Shown piece by piece: positions 51,677-60,424 of a stretch of DNA of 64,000 bases. The stretch lies in NCBI GenBank assembly GCA_040386335.1, contig JAZKFT010000022.1, positions 213,080 through 277,079 of the forward strand, given 5' to 3'. The notes below the pieces were generated by a model, which saw nothing but the letters and a program-made list of their open reading frames with translations, had not been told where the DNA came from and did no database searches. Positions within the stretch are counted from its first letter, which is position 1; each line of letters opens with the position of its first letter. The position numbers were made by a program, and so were the translations under genes. Source of the stretch: JAZKFT01 sp040386335. GTDB taxonomy: Bacteria; Bacteroidota; Bacteroidia; Chitinophagales; Chitinophagaceae.

Positions 51677-52800
51677 GTAGCAGGTTGCAATGGCAGGGTT
51701 ACGGAAAATTGTTTCTCACTGTTTTTAATCTCAACAGTTTTATTGCACAATAATCGTATACGTCGCTGCAGGCCTATCAGGCCTGTACCACTGCAAAGCA
51801 CACTGCCATGTGGTTTTGGTTGTTTGTTATTCCAGACTTTCACTTGTTTTTTATCTGCTACTACATAGATATGCAGGGGATCCGATGTTGAAAAATTATT
51901 ATGCTTCATGGCATTCTCCACCAATAGCTGCAGCGCCATCGGAGGCACCATGCGGGTATGCTCCAACTCTGGTTCCGAAAAACGCACATGCAGGTTCATA
52001 CAGGTGCCATACCGTATTTGTTGCAATTCAAAAAAACGTTGGGCGAATTCCAATTCATCACTTAACAACACCCAATCGTTTCTTTTTTGTTTTAGCGGAT
52101 ACTGCATCAGCATTCCGAGCTTTGAATTATAGGCCTCTGCTTCCTGCTGATCATGCGTAATAAGGTAGCTAAGTACGTTGAGCGAATTGTATAAAAAGTG
52201 TGGATCGAACTGGCCTTTCAGCACCTGTAGTTCTGCACGTATTCTCGCCTGGTCCGATGCGGTTGCTCTATTTTCCGATACGGTTCTTTCAGCATGTAAG
52301 TAAAAAAGTTCATACACATTATTAATAAACACTACGCAAATAATCACTATAAGTGAACTGGTTAAAATAGAGCGTAACGGAACTGCCGGCTCGGCTGACA
52401 GCAATACCCAACCGTACAGAAAACTAAAACTTACAAGCCCGCTATAAACCACATTTACCAGGAAATAAGAGACTACTGTGTCCCGGTAATTCCACCGTTT
52501 GTCGATGAATTTGCTGCGAATATTTCTCAGCCAGAAAACATTACCCTTCCATACTAAAAAGGAAACAAAAATAAAAAATACATAGTGTCCGGCCAATGCT
52601 GTTGGCCGGTATAAATTGTTCGTAATAAGCTGCATGACATTAGGGATGCCGATGCCTAATGCTGGTACAACAATGTAAAGGAGAAATTGGTCTAAATGCC
52701 GCAGCCCTGTTGGCTTTGCGGCCGGTTTGATGGACGCCGGGTGACGTATGACCAGGGGTGAAGAGTCGTTAAATCGTAGTGCCTGTCTGAGAGTAAGCAT
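51673..52800 (-). CDS. LytS/YehU-type sensor histidine kinase
   Basis: A 375-residue membrane kinase. Four predicted membrane helices (about 40-60, 70-90, 110-135, 148-170) form the sensor, followed by a coiled linker and the kinase core with the phospho-acceptor H201 in FDPHFLYNSLNVLSYLI and the ATP-binding GTGLIGLQRRI near the C-terminus. No periplasmic sensor domain is present, so the signal is probably sensed in the membrane. It overlaps the LytTR regulator by 4 bp. Confidence 0.94.
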   Translation of the reverse strand: MLTLRQALRFNDSSPLVIRHPASIKPAAKPTGLRHLDQFLLYIVVPALGIGIPNVMQLITNNLYRPTALAGHYVFFIFVSFLVWKGNVFWLRNIRSKFIDKRWNYRDTVVSYFLVNVVYSGLVSFSFLYGWVLLSAEPAVPLRSILTSSLIVIICVVFINNVYELFYLHAERTVSENRATASDQARIRAELQVLKGQFDPHFLYNSLNVLSYLITHDQQEAEAYNSKLGMLMQYPLKQKRNDWVLLSDELEFAQRFFELQQIRYGTCMNLHVRFSEPELEHTRMVPPMALQLLVENAMKHNNFSTSDPLHIYVVADKKQVKVWNNKQPKPHGSVLCSGTGLIGLQRRIRLLCNKTVEIKNSEKQFSVTLPLQPAT

Positions 52801-53167
52801 CAGTCGTTGGTTTAAGAATTGATAAATGAAAGTAACATCAATCCGCGCTAATACGAATCGCCTCGTACATTTATTCAGCCGTTGATATACTTTAACAATT
52901 CGGGCAGTTTTGTTAACAGATGATGAAGGCTGCTACCTGATTACATATGCTTTTCGAAAAAAGAAATTGTTTCCTTGACAAAACGAAAAAAGCGGTATTT
53001 ACAACTTCAGTTATCGTATCTGCAATTTCACTCCACCTATCTTTTACTTGGGTAACAATTAGCATATTTCATCCCAGCTATCTCCATTGCTTTGGTGTCA
53101 TTTCTCAGCATGACTGGAAAATTCATTCACAGAAAAAATTCATTCACTCACTAAAAAAGCTAAACGT
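52801..53167. other. Divergent regulatory region between kinase and second susC
   Basis: 367 bp without a real gene (a short ORF from 52947 is not convincing). It holds the promoters for the LytS/LytTR pair and, probably, susC. The main visible element is the TTAACAA inverted repeat at 52892-52916. Nothing resembling the LacI-type operators of the first locus is present. Confidence 0.5.
52892..52916. promoter_or_regulatory. TTAACAA inverted repeat, possible regulator site
   Basis: TTAACAA and TTGTTAA are separated by 11 bases in the gap between the divergent LytS/LytTR operon and susC. Its placement makes it a candidate binding site, but LytTR proteins usually bind direct repeats, so this is tentative. 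Confidence 0.35.
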
Positions 53168-56100
53168 ATGAGAAAGACTATGCTATGCCTGGCTTTGCTT
53201 GCAGCAGTATTCTTTGCTGCGGCACAGGAAAAATTATTGTCGGGGAAAATCACTGACAGCAGGGACGGTAAACCCATGGCCGGCGTTACCGTAACAGTAA
53301 AGGGAACGAACGTTACCACTACCACCAATTCAGATGGAACTTACCAGCTCCGGATATCGGCCAAAGACCCGGTATTGTTATTTTCCTATGTAGGTTTTGC
53401 CACTGAGGAAGTTTCAGCTGCAGGCAAAACAAGCCTGAACCTGGCGCTGAACACCGAAGAAAAGGCATTAAGAGAAGTTACAGTGGTAGCCTATGGTACC
53501 CAAAAGAAAAAAGATATTACCAGTTCTGTTTCGGTGGTAAACAGCGAAGCCATCAAGCGCCAACAGGTGGTTTCAGTTGGCCAGGCCCTGCAAGGTACAG
53601 CAGCCGGTGTGATGGTAGTAAACACAAGCGGTCAGCCGGGTGATAACCCTACACTTCGGATCCGCGGTATTGCATCCATCAATGCTTCGGCAAACCCGCT
53701 GATCGTGGTAGACGGTGTGCCGTTCGACGGTAATCTGAATATGATCAATCCCAACGATATCGACAATTTTAGTATCCTCAAAGACGCCACGGCTACTGCA
53801 TTGTATGGCAGCAGGGCTGCTAACGGCGTGGTGATGATCAACACAAAAAATGGCAAAAAAGGTGGGAAAGCACAGATCAATGTCTCAAGTACTTACGGCT
53901 GGAGCAGCAGGGCGCTTCCTGAATATTCATTTACCAATTCGCAGCAGATTTTTGAATTGAGTTGGGAGGCCTTAAAGAACTTGTATGCTACTGTCCCCAC
54001 CATTCCGAATGCTGCTCAGCAGGCCAGTGCCGACCTGGTAAGCGAACTAAAATACAATCCCTACAAGGTGGCCGAGCCTGTAGGTACTGATGGTAAATTA
54101 AAAGCTGGGCTGTCGCCGGTCTGGAACACCAATTGGGTAGACGAACTGACCCGTGAAACCGCCGCCAGGCAGGATCATAATATTAATATTAGCGGCGGTA
54201 GTGACAAAAGCACTTACTTTTTCAGCACTGGCTATATTGATCAGCAGGGCTATCTTATTACTTCACAATATAAACGTGTCAACTCAAGATTCAACTTTAC
54301 TACTGATGTCAACAACTGGTTGCAACTAGGTCTGCGCAGCCAATATGTATACAGCGATCAAAACTATCCCAATCAGAATGGAAACAGCTTCGACAACGTA
54401 GTTCAATACTACAGGCAGATGAGCAGCATCTACCCGGTGTACCAGTTTGACGACCAGGGCCAGCTGATTTTTGATGCCAACGGCAATAAACAATGGGATT
54501 TTGGCACGCCCATACCCGGTCGTACGGTGAATGCCAACAGGAACACCTTGCAGCCTTCTAACCTTATAGCTACGACGCATGCAAATACCAACCGCAACCA
54601 ACGTAACCTTACCAGTGTCAACGGTTTTGCGGTAGCCAAAATCCTGGACGGCCTCACTTTCAGAACACAATTTGGCCTGGATCGTTATGCTTTTGAAAGC
54701 CTTGCCTATGAAAATCCCGATTTTGGAAACGGGGTAAATGTGGGCGGACGCATAGCACGCCAGATGGACGCCACCACCAGCTATACCTGGAACAATATGC
54801 TTAACTATAAAAAGCGTTTTGGCAGTCATAATATAGAATTGATGGCCAGCCATGAAGCATACAAGTACCAGTTCCAGGTGATCTCCGGTTCCAAGACAGG
54901 TTTCCCCTTCGGCGGACTCACCAATTTTAATAACGCCGCTATCAATGAAGCACTCAACGGGTACAGTGACAACCTGGCGATACAGAGTTACCTCGGCCGT
55001 GTGAAGTACGATTTCCGGGGTAAATACTTCGTAGAAGCTACGATTCGCCGCGATGGCTCTTCCAGGTTCAATACAGAAAACCGCTGGGGTACATTCCCGT
55101 CCGTAGGTGCCTCCTGGGTGGTTACAGAAGAAAATTTTGTTCAGAAACTGGATTGGCTTAACCTCTTTAAAATACGTGCTTCTTATGGTGAAATTGGCAA
55201 TGAAGCACTTGTTTCCTATTTCCCTTACCTGAGTGCCTATAGCACAGGATATGATGAATTGACCAAACCCGGTATATTCCTTGACCAGTTGGGTAACCCG
55301 AATATTAAATGGGAAAAGCAAGGAAACTTCAATGTGGGCGTCGATTTTGCGGTTCTTAAAAACCGCATCACCGGAACCGTTGAATATTTTAAAAAGAGTT
55401 CGCTTGACCTGTTGTTCAAACTTCCACTGGTGTATTCAGGCGGCATACCAAGCGTGGATTTCAATATTGGCGACATGACCAATAGCGGCGTAGAAGTACA
55501 GCTAAATGGAACCATTGTAAAAACAAAAGACATTACCTGGGAAGCAGGTGTAAATGCCACATGGGTAAAAAACCGCCTCAACAAATTGCCGCAGGCAAAA
55601 CTTTTGAACGGTGCCTATCAACTGGAAGTGGGGCATTCACTGTTTGATTTCTACATACCTACATGGGCCGGTGTAGATCCTGCTGACGGTAAAGGAATGT
55701 GGTACCAGGACGAAGTGGTAGCCGGTCAGCCTACAGGTAAACAGGTTACAGTTAAGACCTACGCACAGGCCACACGCTACTACCAGGGTACAGCCTTGCC
55801 AACGGTTACAGGGGGCTTCAACACCCGCTTTAACTATAAAGGTTTTGATGCAAGTGTGCTGCTCAACTATGCACTCGGCGGCAAATACTATGATGTTAGT
55901 TACAACGGATTACTTAATGGTATCAGCGCAAGCCTTGGCGACCAGCTTAGCAGCGACATATTGGGCCGTTGGCAAAAGCCTGGCGATATCACAGATATCC
56001 CTGCTTTGGACCTGAACAATACCGATTATGCTCAACGCAGTACCCGCTACCTTTTTGATGGCGACTACCTGCGCCTGCGTAACATAACGCTGGGGTATAC

Positions 56101-56284
56101 ATTCAACCCAAGAACCAAAAAGGAATTCTTACGCAGCGCAAGGTTTTTTGTACAGGCTGACAATCTCGGTACCTGGAGCAAGTTAAAAACCGGTGCTGAT
56201 CCTGAAGCGAATATTAATGGGCAGAGTGCGCTTACCACAAGCGTGTTCAAAACTGTAAGTGTTGGTATTGAGATCGGGCTGTAA
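53168..56284 (+). CDS. SusC/RagA-type TonB-linked outer-membrane transporter (second copy)
   Basis: A 1038-residue outer-membrane importer. Signal peptide MRKTMLCLALLAAVFFAAAQ, then a carboxypeptidase-regulatory-like domain (LLSGKITDSRDGKPMAGVTV), the SusC signature EVTVVAYGTQKKKDITSSV (about 103-121), plug (LRIRGIASINASANPLIVVDG) and barrel with a C-terminal hydrophobic strand (TVSVGIEIGL). No STN domain. It is paired with susD at 56498, but the gap is 213 bp instead of the usual about 20 because a palindromic repeat lies between them. It is divergent from the LytS/LytTR genes; the substrate is unknown. Confidence 0.96.
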   Translation: MRKTMLCLALLAAVFFAAAQEKLLSGKITDSRDGKPMAGVTVTVKGTNVTTTTNSDGTYQLRISAKDPVLLFSYVGFATEEVSAAGKTSLNLALNTEEKALREVTVVAYGTQKKKDITSSVSVVNSEAIKRQQVVSVGQALQGTAAGVMVVNTSGQPGDNPTLRIRGIASINASANPLIVVDGVPFDGNLNMINPNDIDNFSILKDATATALYGSRAANGVVMINTKNGKKGGKAQINVSSTYGWSSRALPEYSFTNSQQIFELSWEALKNLYATVPTIPNAAQQASADLVSELKYNPYKVAEPVGTDGKLKAGLSPVWNTNWVDELTRETAARQDHNINISGGSDKSTYFFSTGYIDQQGYLITSQYKRVNSRFNFTTDVNNWLQLGLRSQYVYSDQNYPNQNGNSFDNVVQYYRQMSSIYPVYQFDDQGQLIFDANGNKQWDFGTPIPGRTVNANRNTLQPSNLIATTHANTNRNQRNLTSVNGFAVAKILDGLTFRTQFGLDRYAFESLAYENPDFGNGVNVGGRIARQMDATTSYTWNNMLNYKKRFGSHNIELMASHEAYKYQFQVISGSKTGFPFGGLTNFNNAAINEALNGYSDNLAIQSYLGRVKYDFRGKYFVEATIRRDGSSRFNTENRWGTFPSVGASWVVTEENFVQKLDWLNLFKIRASYGEIGNEALVSYFPYLSAYSTGYDELTKPGIFLDQLGNPNIKWEKQGNFNVGVDFAVLKNRITGTVEYFKKSSLDLLFKLPLVYSGGIPSVDFNIGDMTNSGVEVQLNGTIVKTKDITWEAGVNATWVKNRLNKLPQAKLLNGAYQLEVGHSLFDFYIPTWAGVDPADGKGMWYQDEVVAGQPTGKQVTVKTYAQATRYYQGTALPTVTGGFNTRFNYKGFDASVLLNYALGGKYYDVSYNGLLNGISASLGDQLSSDILGRWQKPGDITDIPALDLNNTDYAQRSTRYLFDGDYLRLRNITLGYTFNPRTKKEFLRSARFFVQADNLGTWSKLKTGADPEANINGQSALTTSVFKTVSVGIEIGL

Positions 56285-56296
56285 AAGTTCTTTCAC

Positions 56297-56424
56297 TGTC
56301 ATTTCGAGTAGGATGCCTGCCCGATGGGGCAATCCCTGGGAAATTGTGGTGTGGGCCGCATTAGATAAAACCCAGCATCATTAATAGTTGGGGCTTGCTT
56401 CGGGCAAGAACCCTCGCAATGACG
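56297..56424. repeat. Palindromic dispersed repeat, copy 3, between susC and susD
   Basis: About 128 bp with ends TGTCATTTCGAG and CTCGCAATGACG, inner GCCTGCCCGATGGGGCAATCCC on the left and GGGGCTTGCTTCGGGCAAGAACCC on the right. It is related to copies at 15446 and 16403. It begins 13 bp after the susC stop and ends 74 bp before the likely susD start, so it is transcribed with the operon. Confidence 0.75.
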
Positions 56425-56497
56425 CGGATTTTTTTTAATCGCAATGAATACATCTATCGGACTGACCGACTTAATCACAAAGAAAAAAAATACTAAA

Positions 56498-58009
56498 ATG
56501 AAATACTATCATAACAAACTACTCACCGGCATGGCTATGGCTGCTGTGTTGTTGTTGGGCAGTTGCAAAAAAGATTTCTTAGATAAACCACAACCCAATC
56601 AGTTTGTAAGCGACAAAGCCGTGTTTGCCAGCGAAGGCGGCGTAAGGGCCTACTTCTATGGTATCTACCGCAACCTTCGCAGGCAATGGGCTAATATAGA
56701 TGCTACGGCAGGTGGTGCCACCGACACCTGGGGTTATAATTCCATCAACATAGCCCGGGTAAACAAAGGCATCGACATCATTAACCCCAGCAATTGGTAT
56801 GTTAATGATTATCGCCACGGAAACCGGGAGCCCAATTTCCGCCGGGTACTTTTTACCTGGGGTTTCTTTTACGAGGGCATTAACCAGGCAAACGTAATTA
56901 TCGATGGAGTAACCAGCAGTTCACTAGCCGATGCAACCAAGAAGAAATTAATTGCCGAAGCAAGAGCATTAAGGGGATGGATGTATTTTGAAGCTGTACG
57001 TGAATTTTCCCAGCCCATTCTTAAAGATGCAAATGCACCTGGCATTCCGCTTTACACATCCCCCACTTCCATCGATAATAAAGGCAAAGGTCGCGGCACG
57101 GTAAAACAGGTGTACGATCAGATAAATGATGATATCGCGTACGCCGTAGCTAACCTGGGTACTGATCGTGAAATTAAAAGCCAGATTACATTGAATGTGG
57201 CGCAGGGTATGCAGGCCCGTATCATGCTGGAGCAGGGCAAATGGACGGAAGCCGCTGCTGCTGCGCTGGCAGCCCGCACCGGGTTCAACCTGGTTCCTGC
57301 CGACTATGCAAATGGATACAGTAACCTCGAAAGCAATGAAGTCATTTGGGGCTTCCCGCAAACTCAGGAAAACGGTGGCCAGAGTTTATACTACGGAACA
57401 CCTTCTTCATTTTTTGAAAAAACCGGTAATGGCTACGATAACCTGTTTATCAATGCCGACCTGGTGACTACATTCTCCAACACAGACATACGGAATACCT
57501 TCTATCTAACAAGCGCCACTCCTACTTCGCAACAGCGCTACAGCACCAATAAGTTCGGATCGGCTTCAGCCAGTAATATCACACTTATCAGCGGCGTAAC
57601 CGTGAAACTGAATGAGACCGATTTCGACGAAGATTTACCGATGATGCGGGTGGCCGAAATGATTTTAATAGAAGCCGAAGCCCGTGCAGAACTGGCGCAA
57701 ACTACACAGGCAAAAGCCCTGCTGCTGAGCCTTCAGAAAAACCGTGACCCGGCTAAAACTGAAAGTCCTAACACAGGAGCCGCACTCATTGCAGAAATAT
57801 TGCTGGAGCGCCGCAAAGAACTCTACGGCGAACTCGGCCTGGATTTCCTGGATATTAAACGTCGCCAACTCGCATTTGTAAGGGCAGGCAACCATGCTGC
57901 GGCTTACAAGTTCAACTGGCTGCCAAATGATGCCAGGCTATTGCTTAAAATACCGCAAAAAGAATTTGATACCAATACGGCACTTACTCCTGCAGATCAA
58001 AATCTGTAA
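56498..58009 (+). CDS. SusD/RagB-family substrate-binding lipoprotein (second copy)
   Basis: A 503-residue lipoprotein from the ATG at 56498: MKYYHNKLLTGMAMAAVLLLGSC gives Cys23. The longer frame from 56444 puts a non-signal leader before it and is unlikely. SusD features: KKKLIAEARALRGWMYFEAVREF (early helical pair), DEDLPMMRVAEMILIEAEARAEL and ERRKELYGELGLDFLDIKRR. It pairs with the second SusC. A strong terminator follows at 58054. Confidence 0.95.
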   Translation: MKYYHNKLLTGMAMAAVLLLGSCKKDFLDKPQPNQFVSDKAVFASEGGVRAYFYGIYRNLRRQWANIDATAGGATDTWGYNSINIARVNKGIDIINPSNWYVNDYRHGNREPNFRRVLFTWGFFYEGINQANVIIDGVTSSSLADATKKKLIAEARALRGWMYFEAVREFSQPILKDANAPGIPLYTSPTSIDNKGKGRGTVKQVYDQINDDIAYAVANLGTDREIKSQITLNVAQGMQARIMLEQGKWTEAAAAALAARTGFNLVPADYANGYSNLESNEVIWGFPQTQENGGQSLYYGTPSSFFEKTGNGYDNLFINADLVTTFSNTDIRNTFYLTSATPTSQQRYSTNKFGSASASNITLISGVTVKLNETDFDEDLPMMRVAEMILIEAEARAELAQTTQAKALLLSLQKNRDPAKTESPNTGAALIAEILLERRKELYGELGLDFLDIKRRQLAFVRAGNHAAAYKFNWLPNDARLLLKIPQKEFDTNTALTPADQNL

Positions 58010-58053
58010 GGGTTTAAAATAGCTAGAGATAGCAAGTTTTCTCACGTTAGGTT

Positions 58054-58089
58054 CCCGGCTGCATTTCTATGCGGCCGGCTTTTTTTTTG
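58054..58089 (+). terminator. Intrinsic terminator after the second susD
   Basis: CCGGCTGCAT and ATGCGGCCGG pair (one G-U) around a short TTCT loop, followed by a run of nine T from about 58080. It ends the susCD transcript before the convergent membrane protein gene at 58092. Confidence 0.8.
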
Positions 58090-58091
58090 TA

Positions 58092-58622
58092 TCATGCTAT
58101 CATCACCTGCGCAACATATTTTTTACAATAACTAAAAAATTCACCCGCCTTGCCGCTGCCGATAAATATTCTTTTACCAGTTTTCATTACCAGCTGAATT
58201 CCTTCTTTGTTGCCCATTACATATAGTTGCCCGGTGTTTGGCGTCCATTTATTACCGTACACACCCGGTCTTGGGTTAAGGGCCAGGTTTAGATTATCGA
58301 TGTCATTCCAGGCAAAAAGCTCCGGGGTTTTATGAAAAGGTTTCCAAAGCACTTCGATACCATTTTTGGACACCACCGTGGTCATAGACAACTTTCTGAA
58401 TACGAGGTAAAGAATACCAAACGTCAGCGCAAGAATGGTACCCACCATAGCAATAATCCAAAAGAACCAGAATGTAAGCAACCAAAAAACGGCTCCAATA
58501 GCTATGATTCCCACTGCGATACCCAGCAGGATCTTAAAAATTTTATGGCCACCAAAAGCCTGGGTTTCTGTAAAGCCACTTTGCGTAGAGAGAGTTGGGG
58601 TGGAGGTTGATGAGCTATTCAT
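58092..58622 (-). CDS. Two-helix membrane protein with PH-like domain
   Basis: A 176-residue protein: Ser/Thr-rich N-terminus (about 1-24), two membrane helices (about 29-50 and 53-73), then a soluble C-terminal part (VVSKNGIEVLWKPFHKTPELFAWNDIDNLNLAL, KTGKRIFIGSGKAGEFFSYCKK) resembling bacterial PH-type domains. Function unknown. It is convergent with susD, with the terminator between. Confidence 0.65.
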   Translation of the reverse strand: MNSSSTSTPTLSTQSGFTETQAFGGHKIFKILLGIAVGIIAIGAVFWLLTFWFFWIIAMVGTILALTFGILYLVFRKLSMTTVVSKNGIEVLWKPFHKTPELFAWNDIDNLNLALNPRPGVYGNKWTPNTGQLYVMGNKEGIQLVMKTGKRIFIGSGKAGEFFSYCKKYVAQVMIA

Positions 58623-58776
58623 ATTGCTGTTTTTTAAGGAGATAAAGTTCGCAACAGCATCCGTGTTTTACTGGCGGATTTGAAATCTGGCATTGTTGCT
58701 TTTACCAGCGATAGGATTTACCCGATAAATGGCGAAAAAGCATCGTAAAATACCCGCCGAAGCTTATTTTTAAGAC

Positions 58777-60363
58777 ATGAGAACATTATTCGCTATCCTG
58801 GCTGTTTTGATTCCAATTGTATTTGCCGCGCTGGCCTGGTTTGTATGGTATGGGTTTTGGTGGTTTGCGGCAGCTTTCCTGTTATTGGCTGTAGTCGGCT
58901 TCTATGACATGTTTCAAACAAAGCACAGCCTGATGCGGAACTTTCCATTATTTGGCCGTTTGCGGTGGTTTATGGAAGCGCTGCGCCCCAAGATCTACCA
59001 GTATTTTGTAGAAAGCGATACCGACGGAAGGCCCATTAACCGCCTGGACCGCAATACGATTTACCAGCGGGCAAAAAAGCAAACGGATACCATGCCATTT
59101 GGTACCCAGATGGATGTGTATGCTGAAGGCTACGAATGGATGACCCATAGCATAGCGCCTCTTGATTTTCACAATATAGATCACAACCCAAGGGTGGTAT
59201 TCGGCAATAAGGACTGTAAGCAACCGTATAGCGCCAGTGTTTTTAATGTGAGCGCCATGAGCTACGGGAGTCTTAGTAAAAACGCTGTTGAGGCTTTAAA
59301 TGCCGGTGCCAAAATCGGCGGATTTGCTCATAATACAGGCGAAGGAGGATTAAGCCCTCATCACCTTAGCCAGGGTGGTGACCTGATCTGGCAAATTGGT
59401 ACCGGTTACTTTTCGGCCCGGAATATTGATGGAAGTTTTAGCGAAGAAGCTTTTGCCAAAAAAGCTGCGTTGCCTAATGTAAAGATGATAGAATTGAAAC
59501 TGAGCCAGGGAGCCAAACCCGGCCACGGTGGTATTTTGCCTGCGGCAAAAAATAATGAAGAAGTCGCTGCCATCAGGGGAGTGACACCGCATACTACAGT
59601 GGCTTCCCCGCCCTATCACTCCGCATTCAATTCACCCAAAGGGCTAATACAGTTTATTGCTACATTAAGACAACTGAGTGGGGGAAAGCCTGTAGGTTTT
59701 AAATTATGCATTGGCCACAAATCGGAGTTTATTGCTATTTGCAAAGCCATGGTAGAGCTGGATACTTATCCCGATTTTATAACTGTTGATGGCGGCGAAG
59801 GTGGCACAGGCGCTGCTCCACAAGAGTTTAGCAATTATGTAGGTGCACCATTGCTGGATGGGTTGGCGTTTGTACAAAACATGCTGACAGGTTTCGGGAT
59901 CAGGCAGCATATTAAGATCGTGGCTTCCGGAAAAATACTCAGTGGCTTCCACATCATACGTGCGATGGCGCTTGGAGCCGATGCCTGTAACAGTGCCAGG
60001 GCTATGATGATGGCCATCGGTTGTATACAGGCCCTGGTTTGCAATACCAATAAATGCCCTACGGGCGTGGCCACCCAAGATCCACAGTTGGTAGCTGGCC
60101 TGGTAGTGGAGCACAAAAAGCACCGGGTGGCTAACTATCACCAGGAAACTGTAAAAGCCTTTGTGGAGTTGCTGGGCGCAGCAGGCATCAGCCAGCCCGG
60201 ACAGCTGACACGCAGCCATATTTACCGCCGAGTATTTATGAATGAGGTAAGAACATTTGAAGATATTTTCCCGACTCTTGAGCATGGCTGCCTGCTAAAT
60301 GGAGATATGCCGGCGAGGTATATGGATGATGTAAAAAAGGCCCATGCGGACCGGTGGAATTGA
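58777..60363 (+). CDS. FMN-binding glutamate synthase-family membrane protein
   Basis: A 528-residue protein with two N-terminal membrane helices (about 3-25 and 28-45) followed by a GltB-like TIM barrel: FNVSAMSYGSLSKNAVEALNAGA, GFAHNTGEGGLSPHH, ELKLSQGAKPGHGGILP, FITVDGGEGGTGAAP and the cysteine cluster CNTNKCPTGVATQDPQL that could bind an iron-sulfur centre. It lacks the glutaminase domain of true GOGAT, so it is a stand-alone FMN-dependent redox enzyme of unknown physiological substrate. Confidence 0.9.
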   Translation: MRTLFAILAVLIPIVFAALAWFVWYGFWWFAAAFLLLAVVGFYDMFQTKHSLMRNFPLFGRLRWFMEALRPKIYQYFVESDTDGRPINRLDRNTIYQRAKKQTDTMPFGTQMDVYAEGYEWMTHSIAPLDFHNIDHNPRVVFGNKDCKQPYSASVFNVSAMSYGSLSKNAVEALNAGAKIGGFAHNTGEGGLSPHHLSQGGDLIWQIGTGYFSARNIDGSFSEEAFAKKAALPNVKMIELKLSQGAKPGHGGILPAAKNNEEVAAIRGVTPHTTVASPPYHSAFNSPKGLIQFIATLRQLSGGKPVGFKLCIGHKSEFIAICKAMVELDTYPDFITVDGGEGGTGAAPQEFSNYVGAPLLDGLAFVQNMLTGFGIRQHIKIVASGKILSGFHIIRAMALGADACNSARAMMMAIGCIQALVCNTNKCPTGVATQDPQLVAGLVVEHKKHRVANYHQETVKAFVELLGAAGISQPGQLTRSHIYRRVFMNEVRTFEDIFPTLEHGCLLNGDMPARYMDDVKKAHADRWN

Positions 60364-60379
60364 AGAAGACAGGCACAAA

Positions 60380-60407
60380 AAAATCCGGCTGTTGAAGCCG
60401 GATTTTC
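60380..60407 (+). terminator. Intrinsic terminator between convergent genes
   Basis: AAAATCCGGCT and AGCCGGATTTT form a perfect 11-bp stem with GTTGA loop, 16 bp after the stop of the FMN protein and 18 bp before the end of the convergent transglycosylase gene. A/T tracts on both sides allow termination in both directions. Confidence 0.85.
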
Positions 60408-60424
60408 TATTAAGGGAGCATTAA

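Noticed and set aside
52947..53171. 74-codon plus-strand ORF before the second susC
   Set aside because: It runs into the susC start, has no family features, and the region is better explained as a promoter.
54326..55321. Minus-strand 331-codon ORF antisense to the second susC
   Set aside because: Long but explained by the low stop frequency opposite the susC frame; the product has no signal or domain and susC is unambiguous.
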